Positions 11,171-23,402 of a stretch of DNA of 64,000 nucleotides are shown here, piece by piece. Every line of letters begins with the position of its first letter. Position 1 is the stretch's first letter. Position numbers and translations under genes: made by a program. The notes under the pieces are model-generated. The model did no database searches. It saw only the letters and a list, made by a program, of their open reading frames with translations, and was not told where the DNA came from. The stretch comes from Silurus meridionalis (Eukaryota; Chordata; Actinopteri; Siluriformes; Siluridae): positions 9,498,292-9,562,291 of the forward strand of contig NC_060909.1 of NCBI RefSeq assembly GCF_014805685.1. The letters are read 5' to 3'.

Positions 11171-11599
11171 TGCACACTGACATTCAACTATGCCTGAAGA
11201 AGAGAACATGCAAGTATTCTACAAATAAGAAAAACATCAGGAGACAAGCAAAATTAAAAACACAAGTATCTAATAAATAGATAGCTAACAAATGTTACAT
11301 TATTATCCAAACTCACAGATATGAATTACGAGCAGTTCATTTTAAGAAGCAACAACGTAGCTTGAGTCTGAATAAGAGTTACATTCCACACATAAATATT
11401 TTGGATTTAAGTAACCCACTCTAAATACACAAATGACTAAGCAGTCTTGGGCTCCAGCCATGTTTTGAAAATTTGTTTCAGACTGTTCAGTGGTACAACA
11501 TCTGACGTAAATGTTTGTTTATGAGCTGGTGATTTTAAGAGGTGCTGACAGAAGACTATAACTGAGAGTGTGCCGATAAAGGTCCACTGTCCACTGAAG
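11171..11599. other. AT-rich unannotated stretch
   Basis: No feature was recognised. Confidence 0.5.
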
Positions 11600-11800
11600 G
11601 GAAAAAAAAACATGGATGAGTCAAGCGTGCCTGTCCTCTGTTTTTGTTCTGGGCCTCCTTTACTTCAGCTGCCATTAGCTCACTGACAGAGATGAGGTCA
11701 GATGGGCCTCAGTTTCTGGCGCATCGCCATTCAACTGTGTATGCTGTGTTTATTCGAGTTTGGCTTTGGAAATTAAAATGCAAACATTTTTTGGCTTAAC
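11600..11800. promoter_or_regulatory. Possible conserved non-coding island
   Basis: A short non-repetitive stretch of near 50% G+C stands out in AT-rich DNA. It is a candidate regulatory element on composition only. Confidence 0.25.
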
Positions 11801-13059
11801 GACAATAAATATTACAATAAAGCTCTTGTGCTTTCTCTTTTGCTTTTTATTGATTGGAAATTAGTAAACAATCATGAATAGCCAGGATGTGCATCAGTGA
11901 TTACCGGTAAGCTGCATTACTGGATTTAAGATATAAGAAGTTTTTCTCTTTATAGATATTATACACATCACCAGATATACTTTGTGTTTATAAAACCTAA
12001 AGCTGTCAATTAGATATGTCAAAAACCTACATAATAATGCATAAAAGTCTAGTTACAATAGGCATCAGCTGTAATAAAAAAAAAGAAAAGAAAAAAGGAA
12101 AAAACACACTCTGTACTCTATAACCATGGTGAGCATCTGCACAACATGTCAAACCATAAGGCAAATAGGCTACAGGAGAGCAACAGGGTTTTTCTTAGGA
12201 GCCAAGAATAAAGGTCTGTTTTATATAACATTTGCGACAAGTGGCAGAGTTTTCTTTTGGCATGAGATTGTGAAATTGTTATGACACATTAATGCATGTC
12301 AGACATAATGTTATGACAACTGACATTCCTGTACAATGAGTTCAAATGTAGTTACATTATGGTGATGTGATATAATTTGCTATGTAAGGTTAATTAGCTA
12401 AATGGTAGATAAAACAGGGTCTCCTGTTTATGGCTTTTTGTAGTAACATTGACATTTTTTAGAAGACTCATTTGTTACATGGACTTACTTGTACCTACTA
12501 CCTTAGCTTATTTGTGCAATTATCCAATTTCATGAGCATCTGTAAATGATCAGAACATCAATGTCAAACATAAAAAATTAAGTTAAATCCAGTTTTTAGG
12601 ATTCTGACCATAGCAAGCTAATTGGTAAGATGGGCTACTTTGAGTAATGCTGGGATTTTCAGGTACAACATTTTACACAGAATGGTGCAGAAACTACACC
12701 CCTGTAACGTTCACTGGTATTGCCTTGTGGAAAAGCCAGATCTTTTTTAGGCTACAATGTCTTTGGTGCTAGATTGCTTTTTTGTGTGTATCTACCATCA
12801 TTTGCATATAATCAATTGGCACTGTGGGTAATGTACAGTACAAAATCCTTTAACAAAATGAAAAAAGATCGTTCCTAAAGAAACCTAGAAAATATTTTAA
12901 CATAATGCATGGAGTTCACTTCAGTGTAGAGAAAGTTTTAATGAATAGATAAATACATAACCTCTATGGGGTGTGAGCAAAGTATTAGTACTTGCATGAT
13001 GTATATAATTTAGTGTTACTTTAAAGATGTCAGATGTCTGGCAGAAAAAAATAAATGCT
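11801..13059. other. AT-rich unannotated stretch
   Basis: No exon or known repeat was recognised. There is an A-rich run near 12075-12105. Confidence 0.5.
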
Positions 13060-13640
13060 TGCTAGCTTTTCTGCCTTGTTTTTGAAGGGCTTAATATTTG
13101 CATATTAGATGCATGCCATTAGTACAAGTGAGATCCTGTCTATATCAAGGTTAAAGGAAACCTTATCCATTTGGAGTGGGGTTGGCTGAGGGGATGTCTT
13201 AAATCTAGAAAGCACCACTAGTCCAATTTTACACCTAATGAAACTCAAATATCCTTCTGCTTTTACAGGGAAATTGATCTCTCAGGGACGCCATCAAATA
13301 TACCTCAACTCCAAAATATCTGAGTAAATGTCCTCATTTCTTTTTGATAAACCTTTCCACACAAATGTATATTTTTGCAGATTTGGGCAGCGATATGTGA
13401 TGTCGCTATGGAGAGAGATAATGGCACGAATGAGCTTGTTTGTGCAAGAGGCATAAGCAACGGTTTGCCATTCAGCGCTAATGCATTCAATCATTTGGCT
13501 GAGCTGAAGGGCTGTGGGTAAGAGGATGCACTGTTGATTACCTGTAGACACTCCAAACACAAAGACCCAGCTGCTTTCTCATGTCCCTGCCAATAAGAAA
13601 GCGAATGCTTCGGCCTTGGAGGAGAGAGAGAGGCTGGGAG
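13060..13640. promoter_or_regulatory. Possible conserved non-coding island
   Basis: Mixed-composition, non-repetitive sequence, densest between about 13370 and 13610. Overlapping minus-strand open frames of 61 and 88 codons exist but match nothing known. A regulatory element is more likely than coding, inferred only. Confidence 0.25.
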
Positions 13641-14453
13641 GAATGGTTTGAAGGAGGGAGAAGAGGGGAGGAAAGAAATTACTATTGGAACTGCAATTGT
13701 GTATTAAAATGAATATGTAGGATTACACAAAGAAATGATGTACTCCTACAACCATGCCTACGTTAAGGTTTATTATTGGATGTATTACACATTAATATGC
13801 AGGTAGTGGCCTGACTCACATTTCAACATTGTGAAATAATTCATGCCTGATTGCTTCTGCTTAGGTGCCATAGCAACCAGGGGGCAATTTTTTTCTCTGA
13901 AGATACCTAGATAGCTTTTTTCATTTTTCATTTATTTTGCTAGTAAATAAAGGTTATTTGTCTAACATTGTTGAAGCATATCATACATAGCCCTCTCTCC
14001 CTAATAACCTTTTCTATTATTTAGATAAACATAAACATATGTACAGATCTAAAAGTTAACACTCATTTATTTAAAAAAGAATGAGTTTTTTTTTAAAGTA
14101 CTAAAATTATGCACCATGCAATGATAAGTAAAATAGATATATAAAGAATCTGTATTATATGTTTAAATATTAAACCAAATTTTTTAAACACCGGACTGAA
14201 AATGATTATATTTGGCACAAAACAAACGGACGTCTTAAATAAAGCTCTCATGTACAAGTACATTGTTTTATACTAAATCAATTTCTCTTTTCTACAGCAC
14301 TCTAACATGATAACTGGGCTGCAGTGTTCCGCTGAGCTGATATTTGTTCTCACATCTCAAATTCCAGTCTGTTTAAACAGAGCACCAATGACCTGAAGGA
14401 GAACAGATACCTCCTTTATTCAGCTTTCCCCTCCTCCCAATTTAACTTTCAAA
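13641..14453. other. AT-rich unannotated stretch
   Basis: Nothing recognisable was seen here. Confidence 0.5.
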
Positions 14454-14454
14454 A

Positions 14455-14514
<60 letters not shown>
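14455..14514. repeat. (GT)n microsatellite
   Basis: About 29 uninterrupted GT units. Confidence 0.95.
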
Positions 14515-14519
<5 letters not shown>

Positions 14520-15424
14520 GGGGAGATCATGTATTTACTACTTTATGGTGACCATCATATACATAATCGTATGTGAATCCATTTTTCTCCATATTCAGTA
14601 TTTAACATGATGTAAATAAATACAAACAGGTTCACAGTGTATCTGAAAGACGCAATAAAAACTGTTTTTAATGTCATGCGGTGTTAGTGAGCGGTTAAAT
14701 ATGAAGCTTATGGGGCAAACATAAGCCATGTGGCATACCACTTACACATACACTGGTATGCTATAAATTTACAGCATCCAAGTGAATTAATGCATTGAGC
14801 ATCCCAAGCCACGTCTACTCTGGTTTTACAGATATTAGTAGCACTTTTTGACATTATGAATGCAGATTTAGATTTATGTCATTGCATTGCATCCCTAATG
14901 TACTATGTCTATACATGAGATGACAATTTTCTTTCAGTGACTGAGGTTAGTATTGGGGTTAAGTGCAGCTTCACTTCATTTAGCTCTGTTATTAAACAGC
15001 ACTGTGCAAAATGTCACGGGCACATTTGAATGAAATTCTTTCCAAACAACGAAATGAAATGTATGGAAACATCTTTAAATGAAGGACTCGTGAATAATGA
15101 CTTATAATAATGTATTCATAAGATGTTATACACATTATTACCATTTCTGAACTGGCATTCTGATCTGGCATTACAAATATTGCTACTATGACTTCTCATA
15201 ATGCACTTTGCAAAATGGTGCATAACAATAATCATATTTTAGTACTACAAAAATTGCTTGGTTCATTTTGTTATTCAACTATGATAATCAATGGTATTAA
15301 CTGTAATGCATTTTTATAAAGTAGCTTATGTAGGATGCCTTATAAAAGCATTTAACATGTACATGGCTCAATTTGGAAAATCATTCCAAATATTTGGAAA
15401 TCTTGGAGATTTTGGCAGATGCTG
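14515..15424. other. AT-rich unannotated stretch
   Basis: Nothing recognisable was seen here. Confidence 0.5.
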
Positions 15425-15571
15425 AGGCCTCATAGTTCCAGGGTTTCTAGTTCAGTCTTGATCTTGGGTTACTGTCTGTGTGAAATCACATGTTCTCTTT
15501 ATGTCCGTACTCTCCAGTTTCCTTCACCTCCCAGGAGGTATGTTTATGTTAATAGCCTTTAGGTGTGAATG

Positions 15572-15645
<74 letters not shown>

Positions 15646-15735
15646 ATCTGTCTACAGTCCACTGTGTAGACCAGCCATGTGACTAGAATCTACTATGGCT
15701 ATAACCAGAATAAAGACGAATGAATGAATAATGAA
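15425..15735 (+). repeat. Decayed SINE-like dispersed repeat with internal (GT)n
   Basis: The left part (CCTCATAGTTCCAGGGTTTC, ACATGTTCTCTTTATGTCC, GTTTCCTTCACCTCCCAGG) is a mutated form of a repeat widespread in fish, including catfishes. A (GT)n run lies at 15574-15643, and the right end closes in GAATGAATGAAT, the usual terminus of that family. The family name is not certain. Confidence 0.6.
15574..15643. repeat. (GT)n microsatellite inside the dispersed repeat
   Basis: About 35 GT units, probably expanded from the GT-rich segment normally present in this repeat family. Confidence 0.95.
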
Positions 15736-16779
15736 TCTAAAATTTGGGTGCCAAATAATTGTGCAGATTGGTGAAATGAATAACAGTGTGTAGTTAATGA
15801 CTGTAGTTTGGGATTTTATATGCCCAGAATTTAGCAATCCATTATTATCTCTTAATGCTTATTACCACATTTCCTGGCTTATGATGCTTAAAGCTTACCA
15901 GTGACAAATCTACACACAGAGTAATAATCAAGGTAATAAAAGCAAGATTAAATTTTTTTAAAATCAGATATTGAATAATTGAATCAGAAATGATGCAATG
16001 GAATGCAATTGAATTCTCTCATTGTATCTTTTATTTGCTTGTATCTTGTATCCCATTGCATAAGCAAAAGTACAGTTATCCTGATCGTTGACATGATTGT
16101 GATTTAGCTTATATTCATGCTGCTTGACTTTGAGCGCAATCTTGCCTTTATCCAACAGTTTGATTAACATTTTATTATTATTAAGTAAGTGATTTTCAGA
16201 CACATTATGGCCAGATGTTTTGTCTTTTTTGCTCCACTATTGGAACCAGATCCTGCAGAACTCACTCCCTTTTATAGTTCAGCATTCGATTTGGATGTTG
16301 TTGAAAAGGAATAAATCACATGAATCAAAAGTTATATACATAAAAACAATGTCATTTGCCAGGGCTATTGATGAAAATAAGATTTACAACTAGATTGCTA
16401 AAACAAATAAAACAAAGAAGTGAGAGTTTACGTGGCGAACAGAGTGATGATCAGAGAGATAGACACAGTAAAATGTCACAGTGTAGTTATAGTAAATATA
16501 CACACTCTTGGAACGCTGCTTGAACAATCAAATTAGTGAGCAAAGACTAACAGGAAGTAAATGCTGTATACTGTAGAGTATACTGTATATTTTTTGCAAT
16601 CCTGGATTTCTCAGTGATAGTTCATTACATGATTAGGCTAGTGCTATCACTGGAAGTTTATGATCCAAGACGACACATTACAAAATTGCTACAAATTTCC
16701 ATCCATTAAGTGTAAGTATTTCAATATTGAAGGTCTAGTAAGATCTATATAATCATTGGGATCATTGTCATCTCACAAA
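15736..16779. other. AT-rich unannotated stretch
   Basis: Nothing recognisable was seen here. Confidence 0.5.
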
Positions 16780-17300
16780 GTTTGGCTTCATTTTCAACTT
16801 CATTACTCACTGACAGACATTATCCCCATCTAATATAATATTTTCCTGCATGAAGAGCCCAGTTAACATCGTATATGTGACAGCTGGCCATTTTATCCTG
16901 GGTAATGTTGCGCAGTGTGCTCGGATCTGCTGCTGCAGCTATATTCCCTTCATTAATCTGTCTCTCAGTTGCTTGGGAATGCTGAGTGAACAGAGCTGGG
17001 ATATTTAGTAGCCTTTCTCCTGTCAGCACCTCCCAAAAATAGTCTGTTTGCTTATGTAAAGGCTTCTGTATGTCCAGTCAGGGCTCGCAAAATGGGTGCA
17101 GGAATCAGACTAGCCCACTCAAAGAGTCTCTAGTGGAGCATGCCAGCAGGGGTATCAGATATGCTGAGAGGAGCCTAAACAGTTTTGAATGTCATGCATT
17201 CCTCAGTCTCAAAGCCAGGGTTTATGAGCGTTGTGCAGTAGGTGTGATGAAAGACTCTAGAGCCCTTTTTCTTCCTAGGATGTATTTAAATGTGATGTTT
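16780..17300. promoter_or_regulatory. Possible conserved non-coding island
   Basis: Non-repetitive mixed-composition DNA with no exon I can support. It is a weak candidate regulatory region on composition only. Confidence 0.2.
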
Positions 17301-17804
17301 TGAATGCGAGATATAAAGATAATAGAACATTTAAAGTTATCTGTTTTTAGTTTGGGGAGGAAGGGGTGGGTTGTAGCTGCGGATGCTTCCCAACATTAAC
17401 ATTAAAGTGCTAAGAATAAACTAGTGTAAAGGACTACTTAAAGTAAACAATATTAATTAAATAAAGTGTCCGCACAATGTAACTTTTTTACACACAGAAT
17501 TGTTTTCATCATAGACAGTTTCACGGTCTCTCATTAATATTCCAAACAAAATTTCTATGAGAAGAGCCCTCAAAGTGCCTAGATGGTAGATAAAACATGA
17601 CAAAGTGCCCTAATGGCTGCCCGTAAATTGGGGGGAAAATGTGGTAAAATGCACTCCTGTGTCCCACTATTTTCCTAAAAAAATATAAAGTGGCATCTAT
17701 CCTGTCCATCTACTGGATAATCAATGATGCCATGCCCTACAGGTTTTCCTTTGCTTGAAAAAACATTTTTAAATGTTCAAATGTACTGTTGGGTACAGTA
17801 CATC

Positions 17805-17886
17805 TAATAAAGCATTTCACTGCATGCCGTACCCTGTATGTATGTGTATGTGACAAATAAAATTTGATTTGATTTGATTTGATTTA
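17805..17886 (+). repeat. LINE 3' tail with TTTGA pentamers
   Basis: The stretch contains GCATTTCACTGCATGCCGTA, a GTATGTGTATGTGACAAATA segment and four ATTTG/TTTGA pentamers. This is the usual 3' end of teleost L2/Rex1-like LINEs. Only the tail is present, a typical 5'-truncated insertion. Confidence 0.65.
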
Positions 17887-18364
17887 AAGCACTTTCTATG
17901 GTGCTATAATGTAAGAAAACATTGTGCCCTCTAGGTGTGCTTTTCAATGGAAAATATGTAATGCTTTATAGGATTCATGCCTGTTGGGCTAAAATATAGT
18001 GAACCACCATGGGTGGAGAAAATGAAATGCAGTACGCTAATGACGATCCTTCATATGGGACAAATAAATTAAATGCCTTATAGGGTGTTACTATGGTCCA
18101 GAAAAATAATGGCAAGTTATGAAGTGCCTTCTGGGGGGCTTTGCAGTTGAGAATAATATATGCAATACCTTTACCTGTATGGTTCTCCTACATATGAGGA
18201 AACATGATGCACCCTGATAAGTGCCCTTCCAGTAAAGAAAACACAATGAATGATACGACCGGCATAAAAACTGGTATTTTCCAAATATAATAATAAACGT
18301 CAATCCACTGTGTTGTTTTTTGTTCATTTTGCTCAATTGGGGGTTTTAATTTAGCAGTAATGTT

Positions 18365-18575
18365 TTATGTGTTACCGGTCGGAGCAGCCCCTTTAAGAAT
18401 GCAGTGGATGTAGGTAAGAATGCATCAAGAGTGAGTCATAGACAGATGTGGAGGAGAGAATCCGGTAATTTTCCAAAAAAAACTTCATACAGAATCAGAT
18501 AATAAATAAAACGGAAATAATGTAAGTTATGTATTCTTTCTGTGCGGCCCAGTGGTTGGGGACCACTGCTCTGTA
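18365..18575. mobile_element. hAT-type transposon end (partial)
   Basis: The right edge, GTGGTTGGGGACCACTG (to 18567), is the complement of the CAGTGGTCCCCAACC tip found on many hAT and MITE families in vertebrates. No matching left tip or 8-bp duplication was found, so the fragment limit on the left is a guess. Confidence 0.45.
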
Positions 18576-18713
18576 GGATTTACCTACATGCAAAAAAAAT
18601 ATAGTGTTATAAGTTATATATAAATGAGGGAAAATGAGATGTAGTACCATAATGACAAAAAATTGTATGAAATATTACTAATACATATATATATATATTT
18701 TTTTTTTTCATAT

Positions 18714-18743
18714 GCTTGCATTTTTTTTTCCAAAAATGCAAGC
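18714..18743. repeat. Short hairpin-forming inverted repeat
   Basis: GCTTGCATTTTT and AAAAATGCAAGC are perfect 12-bp arms around a short T/C loop, next to an AT-dinucleotide and T-rich run at 18683-18708. Confidence 0.8.
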
Positions 18744-19039
18744 TATTAGATTAGGCATATCCAATAATATGAAAAGTCAAAGCAGCATTGTTTATAGTAC
18801 ATATTTTTTTTTGCTTTACTTCTGTACATTTCTGAAACCACAGTGATTTAGACAAGCACTATGAAGATACCATGTGCAAGAAGTAAAAGAAAGCCGTCAT
18901 TCTCTGTTGTTTACATATATCTAGGTGACTGAAAATGACCAACATATGACTGTTGAGTATCCTTTCATTGACGTATCAGTCTCATGAGCAGACAGAAGCT
19001 AACTCTTTTACTTTTTGTGCAACATTTTGAGTGATCCTG
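18744..19039. other. AT-rich unannotated stretch
   Basis: Nothing recognisable was seen here. Confidence 0.5.
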
Positions 19040-19330
19040 CATTATTCATCATAGGAAAGAGTTTGCTTTGTTGAGCTGTGGGCCTCATGTTGCAGCATCG
19101 GTCGTGCCAAACCTTTTAGTAAGTCGTTTCTGTGACCTGAAGACATGTCGGCCATCATTGTTCAGCAAGCAGCAGGTGGCTTGCGTCCATGCGCTTTGTT
19201 ACCCGTGAACTTGAGATTCTCCAGCAGGTTAGCTACAGTCTCAGGGGATGGTTGTTTTTCAAGGCTGTGATCTGCTCGCGTTGTCAACTTGACCGTTTTC
19301 GTAACGGCTGAATCAATCAGCTTACATCAC
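19040..19330. promoter_or_regulatory. Possible conserved non-coding island
   Basis: About 290 bases of near 48% G+C, non-repetitive sequence in AT-rich flanks, with no exon signature. It is a candidate regulatory element on composition only. Confidence 0.25.
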
Positions 19331-19637
19331 TAATTTATGTTTGGGTGAATGTTAGTTACTAAAAGAGGAGGAAAAGTACAGAAGAAATTGATTAAATACA
19401 GTAAAGGGTCATGGCAACATGACAAGTTGCTTTTCGTTTTAAACTTTTTTTTTTGTCTTAACATAAATACAGGCTGGTGAGGTTTTAATTATTAATTGCT
19501 GACTGGAAATGAGGACCAGTTTTATATGTAAATGCTTAGTGCATCACTGTAGTGCTCCATAAAATATTAAATACATTTTTTATATTACACAACATAATTC
19601 ATACAATGCATCTATTTTAGTTTTTCAAAAGAAATGT

Positions 19638-19641
<4 letters not shown>

Positions 19642-19679
<38 letters not shown>
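19642..19679. repeat. (CA)n microsatellite
   Basis: About 19 CA units sit at the point where the Tc1-like element loses its 5' end. Confidence 0.95.
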
Positions 19680-19684
<5 letters not shown>

Positions 19685-19689
19685 ATACC

Positions 19690-20872
19690 GTACCAGGCTT
19701 GGAAGACTGAATCTGCAATAGGTAAGCAGCTTTGTCTGAAGAAAACAACTGTTGGAGCAATTATTAGAAAATGGAAGACCTATAAGACCACTGATAATCT
19801 CCCTCGATCTGGGGCTCCTCGCAAGATCTCACCCCGTGTGGTCAAAATGATCACAAGAACGGTAAACAAAAATCCCAGAACCACACGGGGGGACCTAGTG
19901 AATGATCTGCATAGAGCTGGGACCAAAGTAAAAAAAGACTACCATCAGTAACACACTACGCCGCCAGGGACTCAAATCCTGCAGTGCCAGACGTGTCTCC
20001 CTGTTAAAGCCAGTATATGCCCGGGCCCGTCTGAACTTTGCTAAAGAGCTTTTGGATGATCCAAAAAAAAGATTGGGAGAATGTCATATGGTCAGATGAA
20101 ACCAAAATAGAACTTCTTGGTAAAAATCCAACTTGTCATGTTTGGAGGAGAAAGAATGCTGAGTTGCATCCAAAGAACACCATACCTACTGTGAAGCATG
20201 GGGGTGGAAACATCATGCTTTGGGGCTGTTTTTCTGCCAAGGGACCAGGACGACTGATCCGTGTTAAGGAAAAAATTAATGGGGCCATGTATCGTGAGAT
20301 TTTGAGTGAAAACCTCCCTCCATCAGCAAGGGCATTGAAGACGAAACATGGCTGGGTTTTTCAGCATGACAATGATCCCAAACACACCGCCCGGGCAACG
20401 AAGGAGTGGCTTTGTAAGAAGCATTTCAAGGTCCTGGAGTGGCCTAGCCAGTCTCCAGATCTCAACCCTATAGAAAATCTTTGGAGGGAGTTGAAAATCT
20501 GTGTTGCTCAGTGACAGCCCCAAAATATCACTGCTCTAGAGAAGATCTGCATGGAGGAATGGGTCAAACTACCAGCAACAGTGTGTAAAAACCTTGTGGA
20601 GACTTACAGAAAATGTTTGATCTCTGTCATTGCCAACAAAGGGTATATAGTATTGAGATGAACTTTTGTTATTGACCAAATACTCATTTTCCACTATAAT
20701 TTACAAATAAATTATTTTAAAATCAGACAATGTGATTTTCTGGATTTTTTTTTCTCATTTTGTCTCTCATAGTTGAAGTGTACCTATGATGAAAATTACA
20801 GGCCTCTCTCATATTTTTAGGTGGGAGAACTTGCACAATTGGTGGCTGACTGAATACTTTTTTGCCCCACTG
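19690..20872 (+). mobile_element. Tc1-like DNA transposon, 5' end lost
   Basis: The right end is intact: the last bases before 20872 are TTTTTTGCCCCACTG, followed by TA, which is the tip of an abundant teleost Tc1 family whose tip reads CAGTGGGGCAAAAAAGTATT. The matching left tip and transposase start are missing, and the element begins beside a (CA)n run. Confidence 0.85.
19694..20661 (+). pseudogene. Tc1-like DD34E transposase, broken
   Basis: The DNA-binding half is seen at about 19700-19940: [21 protein letters not shown] (start of the helix-turn-helix), then [13 protein letters not shown] and [14 protein letters not shown]. The reading frame then shifts between about 19940 and 20037. 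The catalytic half is well kept: Asp at 20095-20097 (WSDETKIEL), Asp at 20368-20370 ([10 protein letters not shown]) and Glu at 20473-20475 (LNPIENLW), a D-34-E spacing typical of Tc1. A TGA at 20512-20514 interrupts it, after which the normal C-terminus continues to a stop at 20659-20661. The missing start, the frameshift and the internal stop make it inactive. Confidence 0.9.
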
Positions 20873-20874
20873 TA

Positions 20875-21070
20875 TATGCTGTCAATTGATAAAAATATTT
20901 AAACATGATTAATTGCATATTTGTCTTAAGTTTACTAGTGATTAATCGCAAATTAATTGCACATTATCTGTTCTAAAAGTATCTTAAATGAAAACTAAGT
21001 TTTTGATACTCTAACATGGCCATGGACAAATATTGATGCTTTATGCAAATCTAAAGTGTGTTTTTTATGC
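20875..21070. repeat. Dispersed repeat fragment (ATTAATCGC type)
   Basis: The segment has the features GTGATTAATCGCAAATTAAT, TATCTGTTCTAAAAGTATC and a TTTATGCAAAT end, seen in a repeat that occurs in many fish genomes. It directly follows the Tc1-like element. The class is not certain. Confidence 0.45.
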
Positions 21071-21106
21071 ATACTTTAACAAATGTCTTCATTCCTACCT
21101 TCCATC

Positions 21107-21163
21107 CTTCATTCATTCCTTCATTCCTTCATTCATTCATTCATTCATTCATTCATTCATTCC
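21107..21163. repeat. (CATT)n microsatellite
   Basis: Imperfect then perfect ATTC/CATT units. Confidence 0.9.
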
Positions 21164-22242
21164 CTTGATGTGCAGAATTGTCAGGATTTTCTCCTCTTAA
21201 GAGAAATTCTTGAAGCCGTACATAAAATGCTAAATAATCCATTGTGCAAGCAATATCCGCTAGCCACTTCTGTTTTCATGCATGCGCAAAACAAATCTTA
21301 TTTCTGGTACAGGGTAAGTAGCCACAGTGACACTGCACTAACTCTAGTTCCCTTTCAGGAACTTGAGCTGCGTTGAAATGCTTTGGGAATGCCCCGCGTT
21401 GTCCACATTCTGAATCACGTGTAAAATTCGCCCAATAGGCAACTCGTGACGTCGCATAAACCAGAAAGCTACAAAATGGCAGAGCTATGGTAGCAGCATT
21501 GGCTTCTGTTTTTCAAAGAAGCGCTTTGTGTGTGAATCTGTGCAGCCATGGGCTTTAAATGCAAGCAGAATTCTGATTGTGTGTTTCTTCTTGCCCTGCT
21601 CCATTCAGGAAGGATACGCACAGTCGATCAGTTTGTTTAGCTTAGGAGCATGCTTGGTTGGGAGAATCAGCTGTTAGTATTTTTAGCTATGGGCTAGCCG
21701 CTCTCCAGTGTGCCTTAGAGCGCAGACTCCCTCCAGTGGGTGCTTCCCCCATCTCCGCCCGAGAGATTGATACGGACAGTGGGGACCCGCCGTCTCTCTG
21801 GAGGCTCCAACTGCTGTAGGGCACCGCCCCAGCCATTCTAAAAGGGTTAGTAACCAGCCTCGAGAGGTTTGTTTCCCATTCAGGTGCCTTTGCTTGGGAG
21901 GCCAGGCTGTTAGCTCCGCCACGGGATGTGTCTTGGAAAGCAGCCTCCCTCCTGCGTGTCCCCCCCCATATCCATCCGCTGCCTCTGTGGAGGCCTCAGC
22001 AGCTGCAGGGCATCGCTGCGGCCTCCCTCCAATGGATGTTTCCCTCCATTTCCACCCTAAAGGTTGCTGTGGACGGAGGAGACCCGCCACCTCTCCGGAA
22101 GTTCCAACGGCTGCAGGCCCACCGTGGTGGGATGCAGGCAGGCTTTGGTCCTGGAACAGGACTCACCCTGAGTGCACTCACCCTCCTAAGGAAAGGGTCC
22201 TTCGAGGTGGTCCACCCTTTGGTCAGAGAGTCAGGCTAATAA

Positions 22243-22760
22243 GGCCAGTAATTCGTTGTTCCGAAGAAAGGGGTGGATTGAGGCCGATGATAGATCTATG
22301 CTCCTTGAACCGCTCACTTTAGAGGCTCTGGTTCGAGATGCGTACCCTCGGGAGGTCGTGTCACAGATCAAGTCCGAGGAATGATTTGTCACGATGGATC
22401 TAAGGAACGCTTATTTCCACATAGCCATTCTTCCTGCTCACAGGAGGTTCCTGAGGTTTGCTTTCGGCGAAAGAGCTTACCAATACAGCCCTCCGCCATT
22501 TTCACAGCAAACAGGAGAGTGTAAGAGGGCCAACCATTCACTGTGAAGCAGTTCCAAAGCTGCTAGGTCTCATGGCCATAGCGTCCAACTGCTCTCATTT
22601 GGCCTCCTTCATATGAGACCCCTCTAGTGGTGGCTCAGAGACTGAAGGTTCTCCTGAGGGGGCGGCCCACTCTGTACTATCAAGGGTTCGAGGCGAGCTT
22701 TTCGAACCTTAGGTATATGGAGGGAACACAGATCCAGTATCAAGGCCCCATCCATGGAGC
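22243..22760 (+). pseudogene. DIRS reverse transcriptase, internally deleted
   Basis: RGGLRPMIDLCSLNRSL (about 22270-22322) and MDLRNAYFHIAILPAHRRFL (from 22394, holding the first palm aspartate) followed by FAFGERAYQYSPPPF are characteristic of DIRS polymerases. The sequence then passes at about 22500 into the region that normally lies well downstream of the catalytic YLDD box, so YLDD is deleted. The downstream connection to RNase H (around 22600, FGLLHMRPL equivalent) contains several stops. The reverse transcriptase is inactive. Confidence 0.75.
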
Positions 22761-22763
22761 GCC

Positions 22764-23375
22764 TTGTCGTCGTGTATAATGACAGACACGTCCCTCATGG
22801 GGTGGGGAGCGGTCATAAGTGGCCGCTCCGGCCAAGGTCGGTGGGACGAGCTACTTCGTTCATGGCACATAAACTGCCTGGAGCTGATGGCTATGCTTAT
22901 GGCAGTCACACACTTCCTCCGAGACCTAAGAGGTCACCACATGCTAGTCCGTATGGAAAACACGTCAGTGGTCTTGTACATCAACCGATCTTGCCCCCTG
23001 TAAAGGCTGGCATGCCGGATCCTCCTGTGGTCCCAAGGGAAACTCCTTTCACTGTGTGCCGTTCACATCCCTGGCTGGTTGAATTGGAGAGCGGATGCCC
23101 TTTTGAGGCAAGGGCCAAGTCCAGGGGAATGGAGGCTCCACCCCAGGGTGGTGGAGCAGAGATGTTACAGAGCCCAGGTAGATCTGTTTGCGACTCGGGA
23201 GACCTCGCACTGTCCCCTCTGGTTCTCTCACTCTCACTCTCACCCAGCCCCACTGGGGCTGGATGCCATGGTGCAGACATGGCCGAGGCTTTGTCTGTAT
23301 GCCTTCTCTCCAATCGCGCTGCTCCCAGGAGTTCTGGAGAGAATCCGCAGGATGGAGTATGTCTCCTCCTGCTAG
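22764..23375 (+). pseudogene. DIRS RNase H and connector region
   Basis: The RNase H core is readable: TDTSLMGWGAVISG (first Asp), SWHINCLELMAMLMAVTHFL (Glu) and LVRMENTSVVLYIN. In the last box the aspartate normally found as TDN is replaced by Glu (MEN). After a frame break near 23000 the connector continues (RADALLRQGPSPGEWRLHP, QVDLFATRETSHCPLWF, LGLDAMVQTWPRLCLYAF) to about 23375. These boxes are found in fish DIRS elements. Confidence 0.8.
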
Positions 23376-23402
23376 CACCCTGTTGGCCGGGCAGACCGTG
23401 GT

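Larger units (their letters stand above)
17560..18660. repeat. Degenerate ~40-50 bp minisatellite, interrupted
   Basis: A motif close to AAATGCCCTNTAGG recurs at about 17572, 17602, 17646, 17688, 17730, 17886, 17924, 17960, 18025, 18071, 18121, 18161, 18205 and again near 18628. Most steps are 38-50 bp, and the tail of each unit is purine-rich (GGAAAATATG, GGAGAAAATG). Units have diverged strongly, so this is an old array. A LINE tail (17805-17886) and a hAT end (to 18567) lie within it. Confidence 0.55.

Noticed and set aside
11095..11280. Lys/Glu-rich small protein
   Set aside because: It is a translation of the (AAG)n tail of the RTE LINE.
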